A DNA stretch of 64,000 nt from Coriaria nepalensis (Eukaryota; Streptophyta; Magnoliopsida; Cucurbitales; Coriariaceae): assembly GCA_027186245.1 (NCBI GenBank), contig CP114482.1, positions 25,377,209-25,441,208 of the forward strand, in the 5' to 3' direction. The position numbers were made by a program, and so were the translations under genes. The notes below the pieces were generated by a model. That model worked only from the letters and a program-made list of their open reading frames with translations, searched no databases and had not been told where the DNA came from. Shown here one piece after another: positions 1-9,930 of this stretch. Each line of letters starts with the position of its first letter. Position 1 is the stretch's first letter.

Positions 1-243
1 GAAAAGACTGAGTGATATGCTTTTTAATGCTAAAATAATGCATTGTTGTCTTTAGTACATTAATTGCAAGTTATGTAAGAAAATAATGTTTGAAGGGAGA
101 AAATAGAATTCGTTCGAATTAATTTAGAGTTATTTAATGACTAGAAGAGACTCAGTGACATGACTTCAAGGCTAAACAAATGCATTGTTTCCTTCAATAG
201 ATCAACTGCAAGTCATGCACGAAAGTCATGTTTAAAGGCCGAA

Positions 244-260
244 TTTCGTTCGAAGTGATT
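244..260 (+). other. Partial CENP-B-box-like 17-mer in monomer B
   Basis: TTTCGTTCGAAGTGATT in monomer B matches the mammalian CENP-B box consensus YTTCGTTGGAARCGGGA at 12 of 17 positions. Of the nine bases known to be needed for binding (TTCG, the central A, and CGGG) it keeps six: TTCG, the A and one G. The CGGG half is not present, so binding by a CENP-B-like protein is doubtful. The same motif occurs in most B monomers across the window; the copy given is an example. Confidence 0.3.
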
Positions 261-274
261 TAGAATGATTTACT

Positions 275-415
275 GACTAAAAGAGACGCAAAAATATGAC
301 TTTAACGCTAAAAAATGCATAGTTTCCATCAATAGATCACGTGCAAGTTATGCATGAAAGTCACTTTTTAAATGCAAAAAGAGAATTGGTTCGAAGTGCC
401 TTCAAACAATTTAAT
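275..415 (+). other. Monomer C with A-tracts near helical phase
   Basis: In this C monomer the A runs lie at 279-282, 290-294 and 310-315, with centres about 11.5 and 20.5 bp apart, close to one and two turns of the helix. A CTTTTTAAATGCAAAAAG stretch follows in the 3' half. Phased A-tracts are known to curve DNA, and curvature is a frequent property of satellite monomers. Curvature here is inferred, not measured. Confidence 0.45.
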
Positions 416-557
416 GATTGAAAAGACTGAGTGATATGCTTTTTAATGCTGAAATAATGCATTGTTGTCTTTAGTAGATTAATTGCAAGTTATGTAAGAA
501 AATAATGTTTGAAGGGAGAAAATAGAATTCGTTCGAATTAATTTAGAAAGATTTAAT
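416..557 (+). repeat. Monomer A (142 bp), reference copy
   Basis: Monomer A begins GATTGAAAAGACTGAGTGAT and ends GATTTAAT before the next GACTAG. It is the most AT-rich monomer (about 26% GC). It alone carries the EcoRI site GAATTC (525-530 here), which lies inside a 14-bp dyad. Over a 60-bp central core it differs from B at about 10 positions (around 83% identity by hand alignment). Its 3' part is about 5 bp longer than that of B, with an extra AAATA before GAATTCG. The A monomer varies between blocks at TTTAGTAGATTAATTGC versus TTCAATAGATTAATTAC, at AACGCT versus AATGCT, and at GGGCG versus GGGCA. Confidence 0.92.
526..539. other. 14-bp dyad in monomer A, overlapping the EcoRI site
   Basis: AATTCG-TT-CGAATT is a perfect inverted repeat with 6-bp arms and a 2-bp centre, present in most A monomers. 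Many units in 55.8-62.5 kb, and some near 28-29.5 kb, have centre GT (AATTCGGTCGAATT), which keeps both arms. Units with GAATTTGTTCGAATT (for example near 2,365) or GAATTCGTTCCAACT (39,891, 43,243, 46,595) lose an arm. It could be a protein-binding site or simply a conserved palindrome; the sequence alone does not decide. Confidence 0.75.
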
Positions 558-693
558 GACTAGAAGAGACTCGGTGACATGACTTCAAGGCTAAACAAAT
601 GCATTGTTTCCTTCAATAGATCAACTGCAAGTTAGGCACGAAAGTCATGTTTAAAGGCCGAATTTCGTTCGAAGTTATTTAGAATGATTTACT
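558..693 (+). repeat. Monomer B (136 bp), reference copy
   Basis: Monomer B begins GACTAGAAGAGACTCAGTGA (or GACTAAAAGAGACTCAATGA in the right half) and ends GATTTACT before monomer C. It is the shortest and most GC-rich of the three. It shares the core AATGCATTGTTGCC..TCAATAGATCAACTGCAAGTTATGCACGAAAGTC region with C at roughly 90% identity, which is where A/B/C rearrangement junctions fall. Its 3' section holds GAATTTCGTTCGAAGTGATT, with a dyad TTCGTTCGAA. In many units from 36.6 kb rightward this becomes TTCATACGAA, which destroys the left arm. Confidence 0.92.
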
Positions 694-834
694 GACCAAA
701 AGAGACACAAAAATATGACTTTAAGGCTAAAAAATGCATAGTTGCCATCAATAGATCAATTGCAAGTTATGCATGAAAGTCGCGTTTTAAATGCAAAAAG
801 AGAATCGGTTTGCAATGCCTCCAAACAATTTAAT
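694..834 (+). repeat. Monomer C (141 bp), reference copy
   Basis: Monomer C begins GACTAAAAGAGACGCAAAAA (GACCAAAAGAGACACA in this copy) and ends CAAACAATTTAAT before monomer A. It has several A or T runs (AAAA, AAAAA, AAAAAA, then CTTTTTAAATGCAAAAAGAG). It keeps the TTCGAA palindrome in most units as GGTTCGAAGTGCC, although this copy reads GGTTTGCAATGCC. Two regional versions exist: GTCGCTTTTTAAATG dominates the left half and GTCGCGTTTTAAATG the right half. Confidence 0.92.
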
Positions 835-1418
835 GATTGAAAAGACTGAGTGATATGCTTTTTAACGCTAAAATAATGCATTGTTGTCTTTAGTAGATTA
901 ATTGCTAGTTATGTAATAAAATAATGTTTGAAGGGTGAAAATAGAATTCTTTCAAATTAATTTAGAATGATTTAATGACTAGAAGAGACTCAGTGATATG
1001 ACTTCAAGGCTAAACAAATGCATTGTTGCCTTCAATGCATTGATTTAATGTCTTTAGTAGATTTATTGCAAGTTATGTAAGAAAATAATGTTTGAAGGGA
1101 GAAAATAGAATTCGTTCGAATTAATTTAGAATTATTTAATGACTAGAAGAGACTCAGTGACATGATTTTAAGGCTAAACAAATGCATTGTTTCCTTCAAT
1201 AGATCAACTACAAGTTATGCTTGAAAGTCATGTTTAAAGGCCGAATTTCGTTCGAAGTGATTTAGAATGATTTACTAACTAAAAGAGACGCGAAAATATG
1301 ACTTTTAGGCTAAAAAAAGGCATAGTTGCCATCAATAGATCAATTGCAAGTTATGCATGAAAGTCGTGTTTTAAATGCAAATAGAGAATTGGTTTGCAGC
1401 GCCTTCAAACAATTTAAT
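835..1418 (+). repeat. Oversized 584-bp unit (A + broken B/A + B + C)
   Basis: A normal A monomer (835-976) is followed by about 60 bp of B. This breaks off after TTGCCTTCAATGCATTGATTTAATG and resumes inside an A monomer (TCTTTAGTAGATTTATTGC) near 1,048. That partial A runs to 1,140, then a normal B starts at 1,141 and a C at 1,277. The junction at about 1,030-1,050 has a short stretch not found elsewhere in the window, with a duplicated TGCATTG. The result is 165 bp longer than a normal trimer. I saw no second copy of this rearrangement. Confidence 0.85.
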
Positions 1419-2254
1419 GATTGAAAAGACTGAGTGATATGCTTTTCAACGCAAAAATAGTGCATTGTTGTCTTTAGTAGATTAATTGCAAGTTATGTAA
1501 GAAAATAATGTTTGAAGGGCGAAAATAGAATTCGTTCGAATTAATTTAGAATGATTTGATGACTAGAAGAGACTCAGTGACATGACTTAAACGCTAAACA
1601 AATGCATTGTTGCCTTCAATAGATCAACTGCAAGTTATGCACGAAGTCATGTTTAAAGGCCGAATTTTGTTCGAAGTGATTTAGAATGATTTACTGACTA
1701 AAAGAGACGCAAAAATATGACTTTAAGTCTAAAAAATGCATAGTTGCCATCAATAGATCAATGCAAGTTATGCATGAAAGTCGCTTTTTAAATGCAAAAA
1801 GAGAATTAGTTTCTAGTCCCTTCAAACAATTTAATGATTGAAAAGACTGAGTGATATGCTTTTTAACGTTAAAATAATGCATTGTTGTCTTTAGTAGATT
1901 AATTGCAAGTTATGTAAGAAAATAATGTTTGAAGGGCGAAAATAGAATTCTTTCGAATTAATTTAGAATGATTTGGTGACTAGAAGAGACTCAGTGACAT
2001 GACTTTAAGGCTAAACTAATGCAGTGTTGCCTTCAATAGATCAACTGCAAGTTACGCACTAAAGTCATGTTTAAAGGCCAAATTTCGTTTGAAGTGATTT
2101 AGAAAGATTTAATGATTAAAAGAGACGCAATAATATGAATTAAAGGCTAAAAAATGAATAGTGGCCTTCAGTAGATCAATTGCAAGTTATGCATGAACGT
2201 CGCGTTTTAAATGCAAAAAGAAAATTGGTTCGAAGTGCCTTGAAATAATCTAAT

Positions 2255-2808
2255 GATTGAAAAGACTGGGTGATATGCTTTTTAACGCTAAAATAACGCA
2301 TTGTTGTCCTTAGAAGATTAATTGCAAGTTATGGAAGAAAATAATGTTTGGAGGGCAAAAATAGAATTTGTTCGAATTAATTTAAAATGATTTAATGACT
2401 AGATGAGACTCAGTGACATGACTTCAAGGCTAAACAAATGCATTGTTGCCTTCAATAGATCAACTGTAAGTTATGCACGAAAGTCATGTTTAAAGGCCGA
2501 ATTTCGTTCGAAGTGATTTAGAATGATTTACTGACTAAAAGAGACGCAAAAATATGACTTTATGGCTAAAAAATGCATAGTTGCCTTCAATAGATCAACT
2601 GCAAGTTATGCATGAAAGTCATGTTTAAAGGCCGAATTTCGTTCGAAGTGATTTAGAATGATTTACTGACTAAAAGAGACGCAAAAATATGACTTTAAGG
2701 CTAAAAAATGCAAAGTTGCCATCAATAGATCAATTGCAAGTTATGCATGAACGTCGCGTTTTAAATGCAAAAAGAGAATTGGTTTACAGCGCCTTCAATC
2801 AATTTAAT
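2255..2808 (+). repeat. Oversized 554-bp unit (four monomers, A-B-C/B-C)
   Basis: The spacing from A at 2,255 to the next A at 2,809 is 554 bp, which is 419 + 135. After A and B, the C monomer starting near 2,532 turns into B sequence within its core (TTGCCTTCAATAGATCAACTGC, then CATGTTTAAAGGCCGAATTTCG), and a complete C follows. The extra piece is therefore a C/B hybrid monomer, expected from unequal crossover between the near-identical cores of B and C. Confidence 0.85.
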
Positions 2809-3009
2809 GATTGAAAAGACTGAGTGATATGCTTTTCAACGCAAAAATAATGCATTGTTGTCTTTAGTAGATTAATTGCAAGTTATGTAAGAAAATAATG
2901 TTTGAAGGGCGAAAATAGAATTCGTTCGAATTAATTTAGAATGATTTGATGACTAGAAGAGACTCAGTGACATGACTTAAACGCTAAACAAATGCATTGT
3001 TGCCTTCAA

Positions 3010-6000
3010 TAGATCAACTGCAAGTTATGCAGGAAAGTCATGTTTAAAGGCCGAATTTCGTTCGAAGTGATTTAGAATGATTTACTGACTAAAAGAGACG
3101 CAAAAATATGACTTTAAGGCTAAAATATGCAAAGTTGCCATCAATAGATCAATTGCAAGTTATGCATGAATGTCGCGTTTTAAATGCAAAAAGAGAATTG
3201 GTTTACAGCGCCTTCAAACAATTTAATGATTGAAAAGACTGAGTGATATGCTTTTTAACGCTAAAATAATGCATTGTTGTCCTTAGAAGATTAATTGCAA
3301 GTTATGTAAGAAAATAATGTCTGGAGGGCAAAAATAGAATTTGTTCGAATTAATTTAAAATGATTTAATGACTACATGAGACTCAGTGACATGACTTCAA
3401 GGCTAAACAAATGCGTTGTTGCCTTCAATAGATCAACTGCAAGTTATGCACGAAAGTCATGTTTAAAGGCCGAATTTCGTTCGAAGTGATTTAGAATGAA
3501 TTTCTGATTAAAAGAGACGCAAAAATATGACTTTAAGTCTAAAAAATGCATAGTTGCCATCAATAGATCAATTGGAAGTTACGCATGAAAGTCGCGTTTT
3601 AAATGCAAAAAGAGAATTAGTTTCTAGTGCCTTCGAACAATTTAATGATTGAAAAGACTAAGTGATATGCTTTTTAACGTTAAAATAATGCATTGTTGTC
3701 TTTAGTAGATTAATTGCAAGTTATATAAGAAAATAATGTTTGATGGGCGAAAATAGAATTCGTTCGAATTAATTTAGAATGATTTGGTGACTAGAAGAGA
3801 CTCAGTGACATGACTTTAAGGCTAAACTAATGCAGTGTTGCCTTCAATAGATCAACTGCAAGTTACGCACTAAAGTCATGTTTAAAGGCCAAATTTCGTT
3901 CGAAGTGATTTAGAAAGATTTAATGATTAAAAGAGACGCAATAATATGAATTAAAGGCTAAAAAATGAATAGTGGCCTTCAGTAGATCAATTGCAAGTTA
4001 TGCATGAAAGTCGCTTTTTAAATGCAAAAAGAGAATTGGTTTACAGTGCCCTCAAACAATTTAATGATTGAAAAGACTGAGTGATATGCTTTTTAACGCT
4101 AAAATAATGCATTTTTGTCTTTAGTAGATTAATTGCAAGTTATGTAAGAAAATAATGTTTAAAGGGCGAAAATAGAATTCGTTCGAATTAATTTAGAATG
4201 ATTTAATGACTAGAAGAGACTCAGTGACATGACTTCAAGGCTAAACAAATGCATTGTTTCCTTCAATAGATCAACTGCAAGTAATGCATGAAAGTCATGT
4301 TTAAAGGCCGAATTTCGTTCGAAGTGATTTAGAATGATTTACTGACTAAAAGAGACGCTAAAATATGACTTTAAGGCTAAAAAATGCAAAGTTGCCATCA
4401 ATAGATCAATTGCAAGTTATGCATGAACGTCGCGTTTTAAATGCAAAAAGAGAATTGGTTTACAGCGCCTTCAATCAATTTAATGATTGAAAAGACTGAG
4501 TGATATGCTTTTTAACGCTAAAATAATGCATTGTTGTGCTTAGAAGATTAATTGCAAGTTATGGAAGAAAATAATGTCTGGAGGGCAAAAATAGAATTTG
4601 TTCGACTTAATTTAAAATGATTTAATGACTAGATGAGACTCAGTGACATGACTTCAAGGCTAAACAAATGCATTGTTGCCTTCAATAGATCAACTGCAAG
4701 TTATGCACGAAAGTCATGTTTAAAGGCCGAATTTCGTTCGAAGTGATTTAGAATGATTTACTGACTAAAAGAGACGCAAAAATATGACTTTAAGGCTAAA
4801 ATATGCAAAGTTGCCATCAATAGATCAATTGCAAGTTATGCATGAACGTCGCGTTTTAAATGCAAAAAGAGAATTGGTTTACAGCGCCTTCAAACAATTT
4901 AATGATTGAAAAGACTGAGTGATATGCTTTTTAATGCTAAAATAATGCATTGTTGTCCTTAGAAGATTAATTGCAAGTTATGTAAGAAAATAATGTCTGG
5001 AGGGCAAAAATAGAATTTGTTCGAATTAATTTAAAATGATTTAATGACTAGATGAGACTCAGTGACATGACTTCAAGGCTAAACAAATGCATTGTTGCCT
5101 TCAATAGATCAACTGCAAGTTATGCACGAAAGTCATGTTTAAAGGCCGAATTTCGTTCGAAGTGATTTAGAATGAATTTCTGACTAAAACAGACGCAAAA
5201 ATATGACTTTAAGTCTAAAAAATGCATAGTTGCCATCAATAGATCAATTGGAAGTTATGCATGAAAGTCGCGTTTTAAATGCAAAAAGAGAATTAGTTTC
5301 TAGTGCCTTCGAACAATTTAATGATTGAAAAGACTAAGTGATATGCTTTTTAACGTTAAAATAATGCATTGTTGTCTTTAGTAGATTAATTGCAAGTTAT
5401 ATAAGAAAATAATGTTTGATGGGCGAAAATAGAATTCGTTCGAATTAATTTAGAATGATTTGGTGACTAGAAGAGACTCAGTGACATGACTTTAAGGCTA
5501 AACTAATGCAGTGTTGCCTTCAATAGATCAACTGCAAGTTACGCACTAAAGTCATGTTTAAAGGCCAAATTTCGTTCGAAGTGATTTAGAAAGATTTAAT
5601 GATTAAAAGAGACGCAATAATATGAATTAAAGGCTAAAAAATGAATAGTGGCCTTCAGTAGATCAATTGCAAGTTATGCATGAAAGTCGCTTTTTAAATG
5701 CAAAAAGAGAATTGGTTTACAGTGCCCTCAAACAATTTAATGATTGAAAAGACTGAGTGATATGCTTTTTAACGCTAAAATAATGCATTTTTGTCTTTAG
5801 TAGATTAATTGCAAGTTATGTAAGAAAATAATGTTTAAAGGGCGAAAATAGAATTCGTTCGAATTAATTTAGAATGATTTAATGACTAGAAGAGACTCAG
5901 TGACATGACTTCAAGGCTAAACAAATGCATTGTTGCCTTCAATAGATCAACTGCAAGTAATGCATGAAAGTCATGTTTAAAGGCCGAATTTCGTTCGAAG

Positions 6001-6055
6001 TGATTTAGAATGATTTACTGACTAAAAGAGACGCTAAAATATGACTTTAAGGCTA
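3010..6055 (+). repeat. Amplified block, period 1,676 bp (4 trimers), about 1.8 copies
   Basis: Marker variants recur 1,676 bp apart: GTGCCCTCAAAC at 4,048 and 5,724, GTTTGATGGGCG near 3,742 and 5,418, and CTTAGAAG with ATGTCTGGAGGGC in the units at about 3,241 and 4,917. Both copies also share AAAATATGCAAAGTTGCC. Before about 3,000 and after about 6,055 the two registers no longer match. 1,676 is exactly 4 x 419. Confidence 0.85.
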
Positions 6056-7379
6056 AAAAAATGCATAGTTGCCATCAATAGATAAATTGCAAGTTATGCA
6101 TGAAAGTCGTGTTTTAAATACAAAAATAGAATTGGTTCGAAGTGCCTTCAAACAATTTAATGATTGAAAAAACTGAGTGATATGCTTTTTAACGCTAAAA
6201 TAATGCATTGTTGTCTTTAGTAGATTAATTGCAAGTTATGTAAGAAGATAATGTTTGAAGGGCGAAAATAGAATTCGTTCGAATTAATTTAGAATGATTT
6301 AATGACTAGAAGAGACTCATTGACATGACTTTAAGGCTAAACAAATGCATTGTTGCCTTCAATAGATCAACTGCAAGTTATGCACGAAGGCATGTTTAAA
6401 GGCCGAATTTCGTTCGAAGTGATTTAGAATGATTTACTGACTAAAAGAGACGCAAAAATATGACTTTAAGGCTAAAAAATGCAAAGTTGCCATCAATAGA
6501 TCAATTGCAAGTTATGCATGAACGTCGCGTTTTAAATGCAAAAAGAGAATTGGTTTACAGCGCCTTCAAACAATTTAATGATTGAAAAGACTGAGTGATA
6601 TGCTTTTTAACGCTAAAATAATGCATTGTTGTCTTTAGAAGATTAATTGCAAGTTATGTAAGAAAATAATGTCTGGAGGGCAAAAACAGAATTTGTTCGA
6701 ATTAATTTAAAATGATTTAATGACTAGATGAGACTCAATGACATGACTTCAAGGCTAAACAAATGCATTGTTGCCTTCAATAGATCCACTGCAAGTTATG
6801 CACGAAAGTCATGTTTAAAGGCCGAATTTCGTTCGAAGTGATTTAGAATGATTTACTGACTAAAAGAGACGCAAAAATATGACTTTATGGCTAAAAAATG
6901 CATAGTTGCCATCAATAGATCAATTGCAAGTTATGCATGAAAGTTGCTTTTTAAATGCAAAAAGAAAATTGGTTCGAAGTGCCTTCAAATAATCTAACGA
7001 TTGAAAAGACTGAGTGATATGCTTTTTAATGCTAAAATAATGCATTTTTGTCTTTAGTAGATTAATTGCAAGTTATGTAAGAAAATAATGTTTGAAGGGC
7101 GAAAATAGAATTCGTTCGAATTAATTTAGAATGATTTAATGACTAGATGAGACTCAGTGACATGACTTCAAGGCTAAACAAATGCATTGTTGCCTTCAAT
7201 AGATCAACTGCAAGTTATGCACGAAAGTCATGTTTAAAGGCCGAATTTCGTTCGAAGTGATTTAGAATGATTTACTGACTAAAAGAGACGCAAAAATATG
7301 ACTTTAAGGCTAAAAAATGCATAGTTTCCATCAATAGATCAATTGCAAGTTATGCATGAAAGTCGCTTTTTAAATGCAA
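6056..7379 (+). repeat. Diverged trimers between blocks
   Basis: About three A-B-C units of normal length. They mix variants seen in the blocks on either side (for example the CTGGAGGGC A type near 6,670 and the AATCTAACGATTG A start near 6,990). No longer period, gene or foreign insert is visible. Confidence 0.8.
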
Positions 7380-9930
7380 AAAGAAAATTGGTTCCAAGTG
7401 CCTTCAAATAATCTAATGATTGAAAAGACTGAGTGATATGCTTTTTAATGCTAAAATAATGGATTGTTGTCTTTAGTAGATTAATTGCAAGTTATGTAAG
7501 AAAATAGTGTTTGAAGGGCGAAAATTGAATTCGTTCGAATTAATTTAGAATGATTTAATGACTAGAAGAGACTCAGTGACATTACTTCAAGGCTAAACAA
7601 ATGCATTGTTTTCTTCAATAGATCAACTGCAAGTTATGCATGAAAGTCATGTTCAAAGGCCGAATTTCGTTCGAAGTGATTTAGAATGATTTACTGACTA
7701 AAAGAGACGCAAAAATATGACTTTAAGGCCAAAAAATGCAAAGTTGCCATCAATAGATCAATTGCAAGTAATGCATGAACGTCGCGTTTTAAATGCAAAA
7801 AGAGAATTGGTTTACAGCGCCTTCAAACAATTTAATGATTGAAAAGACTGAGTGATATGCTTTTTAACGCTAAAATAATGCATTGTTGTCCTTAGAAAAT
7901 TAATTGCAAGTTATGTAAGAAAATAATGTCTGGAGGGCAAAAATAGAATTTGTTCGAATTAATTTAAAATGATTTAATGACTTGATGAGACTTAGTGACA
8001 TGACTTCAAGGCTAAACAAATGCATTGTTGCCTTCAATAGATCAACTGCAAGTTATGCACGAAAGTCATGTTTAAAGGCCGAATTTCGTTCGAAGTGATT
8101 TAGAATGATTTATTGACTAAAAGAGACGCAAAAATATGACTTTAAGGCTAAAAAATGCATAGTTGCCATCAATAGATCAATTGGAAGTTATGCATGAAAG
8201 TCGCTTTTTAAATGCAAAAAGAGAATTGGATCGAAGTGCCTTCAAATAATCTAATGATTGAAAAGACTGAGTGATATGCTTTTTAATGCTAAAATAATGC
8301 ATTGTTGTCTTTAGTAGATTAATTGCAAGTTATGTAAGAAAATAGTGTTTGAAGGGCGAAAATAGAATTCGTTCGAATTAATTTAAAATGATTTAATGAC
8401 TAGATGACACTCAGTGACATGACTTCAAGGCTAAACAAATGCGTTGTTGCCTTCAATAGATCAACTGCAAGTTATGCATGAAAGTCATGTTTAAAGGCCG
8501 AATTTCATTCGAAGTGATTTAGAATGATTTACTGACTAAAAGAGACGCAAAAATATTACTTTAAGGCTAAAAAATGCATAGTTGCCATCAATAGATCAAT
8601 TGCAAGTTATGCATGAAAGTCGCTTTTTAAATGCAAAAAGAGAACTGGTTTGCAGTGCCTTCAAACAATTTAATGATTGAAAAGACTGAGTGATATGCTT
8701 TTTAACGCTAAAATAATGCATTGTTGTCCTTAGAAAATTAATTGCAAGTTATGTAAGAAAATAATGTCTGGAGGCCAAAAATAGAATTTGTTCGAATTAA
8801 TTTAAAATGATTTAATGACTAGATGAGACTCAGTGACATGACTTCAAGGCTAAACAAATGCATTGTTGCCTTCAATAGATCAACTGCAAGTTATGCACGA
8901 AAGTCATGTTTAAAGGCCGAATTTCGTTCGAAGTGATTTAGAATGATTTACTGACTAAAAGAGATGCAAAAATATAACTTTAAGGCTAAAAAATGCATAG
9001 TTGCCATCAATAGATCAATTGGAAGTTATGCATGAAAGTCGCTTTTTAAATGCAAAAAGAGAATTGGTTCGAAGTGCCTTCAAATAATCTAATGATTGAA
9101 AAGACTGAGTGATATGCTTTTTAGTGCTAAAATAATGCATCGTTGTCTTTAGTAGATTAATTGCAAGTTATGTAAGAAAATAGTGTTTGAAAGGCGAAAA
9201 TAGAATTCGTTCGAATTAATTTAGAATGATTTAATGACTAGAAGAGACTCAGTGACATGACTTCAAGGCTAAACAAATGCATTGTTTCCTTCAATAGATC
9301 AACTGCAAGTTATGCATGAAAGTCATGTTTAAAGGCCGAATTTCATTCGAAGTGATTTAGAATGATTTACTGACTAAAAGAGACGCAAAAATATGACTTT
9401 AAGGCTAAAAAATGCATAGTTGCCATCAATAGATCAATTGCAAGTTATGCATGAAAGTAGCTTTTTAAATGCAAAAAGAGAATTGGTTTGCAGTGCCTTC
9501 AAACAATTTAATGATTGAAAAGACTGAGTGATATGCTTTTTAATGCAGAAATAATGCACTGTTGTCCTTAGAAGATTAATAGCAAGTTATGTAAGAAAAT
9601 AATGTTTGGAGGGCAAAAATAGAATTTGTTCGAATTAATTTAAAATGATTTAATGACTAGATGAGACTCAGTGACATGACGTCAAGGCTAAACAAATGCA
9701 TTGTTGCCTTCAATAGATCAACTGCAAGTTATGCATGAAAGTCATGTTTAAAAGCCGAATTTCGTTCGAAGTGATTTAGAATGATTTACTGACTAAAAGA
9801 GACGCAAAAATATGACTTTAATGCTAAAAAATGCATAGTTGCCATCAATAGATCAATTGCAAGTTATGCATGCAAGTCGCTTTTTAAATGCAAAAGGAGA
9901 ATTGGTTCGAAGTGCCTTCATATAATCTAA
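7380..9930 (+). repeat. Amplified block, period 838 bp (2 trimers), about 3 copies
   Basis: AAAATAGTGTTTGAA occurs at 7,501, 8,339 and 9,177, exactly 838 bp apart. The alternate units carry CCTTAGAA in A at about 7,889, 8,727 and 9,565, and GGTTTACA or GGTTTGCA in C. TTGGAAGTTATGC recurs at 8,183 and 9,021. The block is a hexamer repeat (A-B-C twice) with moderate divergence between copies, so it looks older than the 4,053-bp block. Confidence 0.83.

Larger units (their letters stand above)
416..834 (+). repeat. Reference 419-bp trimer (A+B+C)
   Basis: This complete unit is used as the reference: monomer A 416-557, B 558-693, C 694-834. Its neighbours at -3 to 415 and from 835 onward follow the same plan. 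Most units in the window are 418 to 420 bp. The common one-base change is the length of the A run in GCTAAAAAATGC of monomer C; units with one more A are 420 bp and dominate near 31,000-35,000. Different trimers show scattered substitutions, but within one amplified block they can be almost identical. Confidence 0.95.
1..3009 (+). repeat. Irregular left segment of diverged trimers
   Basis: This segment holds about seven units that share no clear longer period. They differ from one another at many sites, and two have abnormal lengths (584 bp at 835 and 554 bp at 2,255). C monomers often have GGTTTGCA or GGTTTACA instead of GGTTCGAA, so the TTCGAA palindrome is lost in them. No gene or other element is present. 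Confidence 0.85.

Noticed and set aside
416..834. TATA-like and TTCGAA sites as promoters or operators
   Set aside because: Such short AT-rich motifs recur in every unit by virtue of composition and duplication. There is no downstream gene, so no regulatory role is supported.
1691..1882. Short open frame of 63 codons on the minus strand
   Set aside because: It lies entirely in satellite sequence, spans a C/A junction, and its only relative is the same register of the repeat at 53,461-53,646. Neighbouring repeats have stops in the same frame. It is a chance frame.
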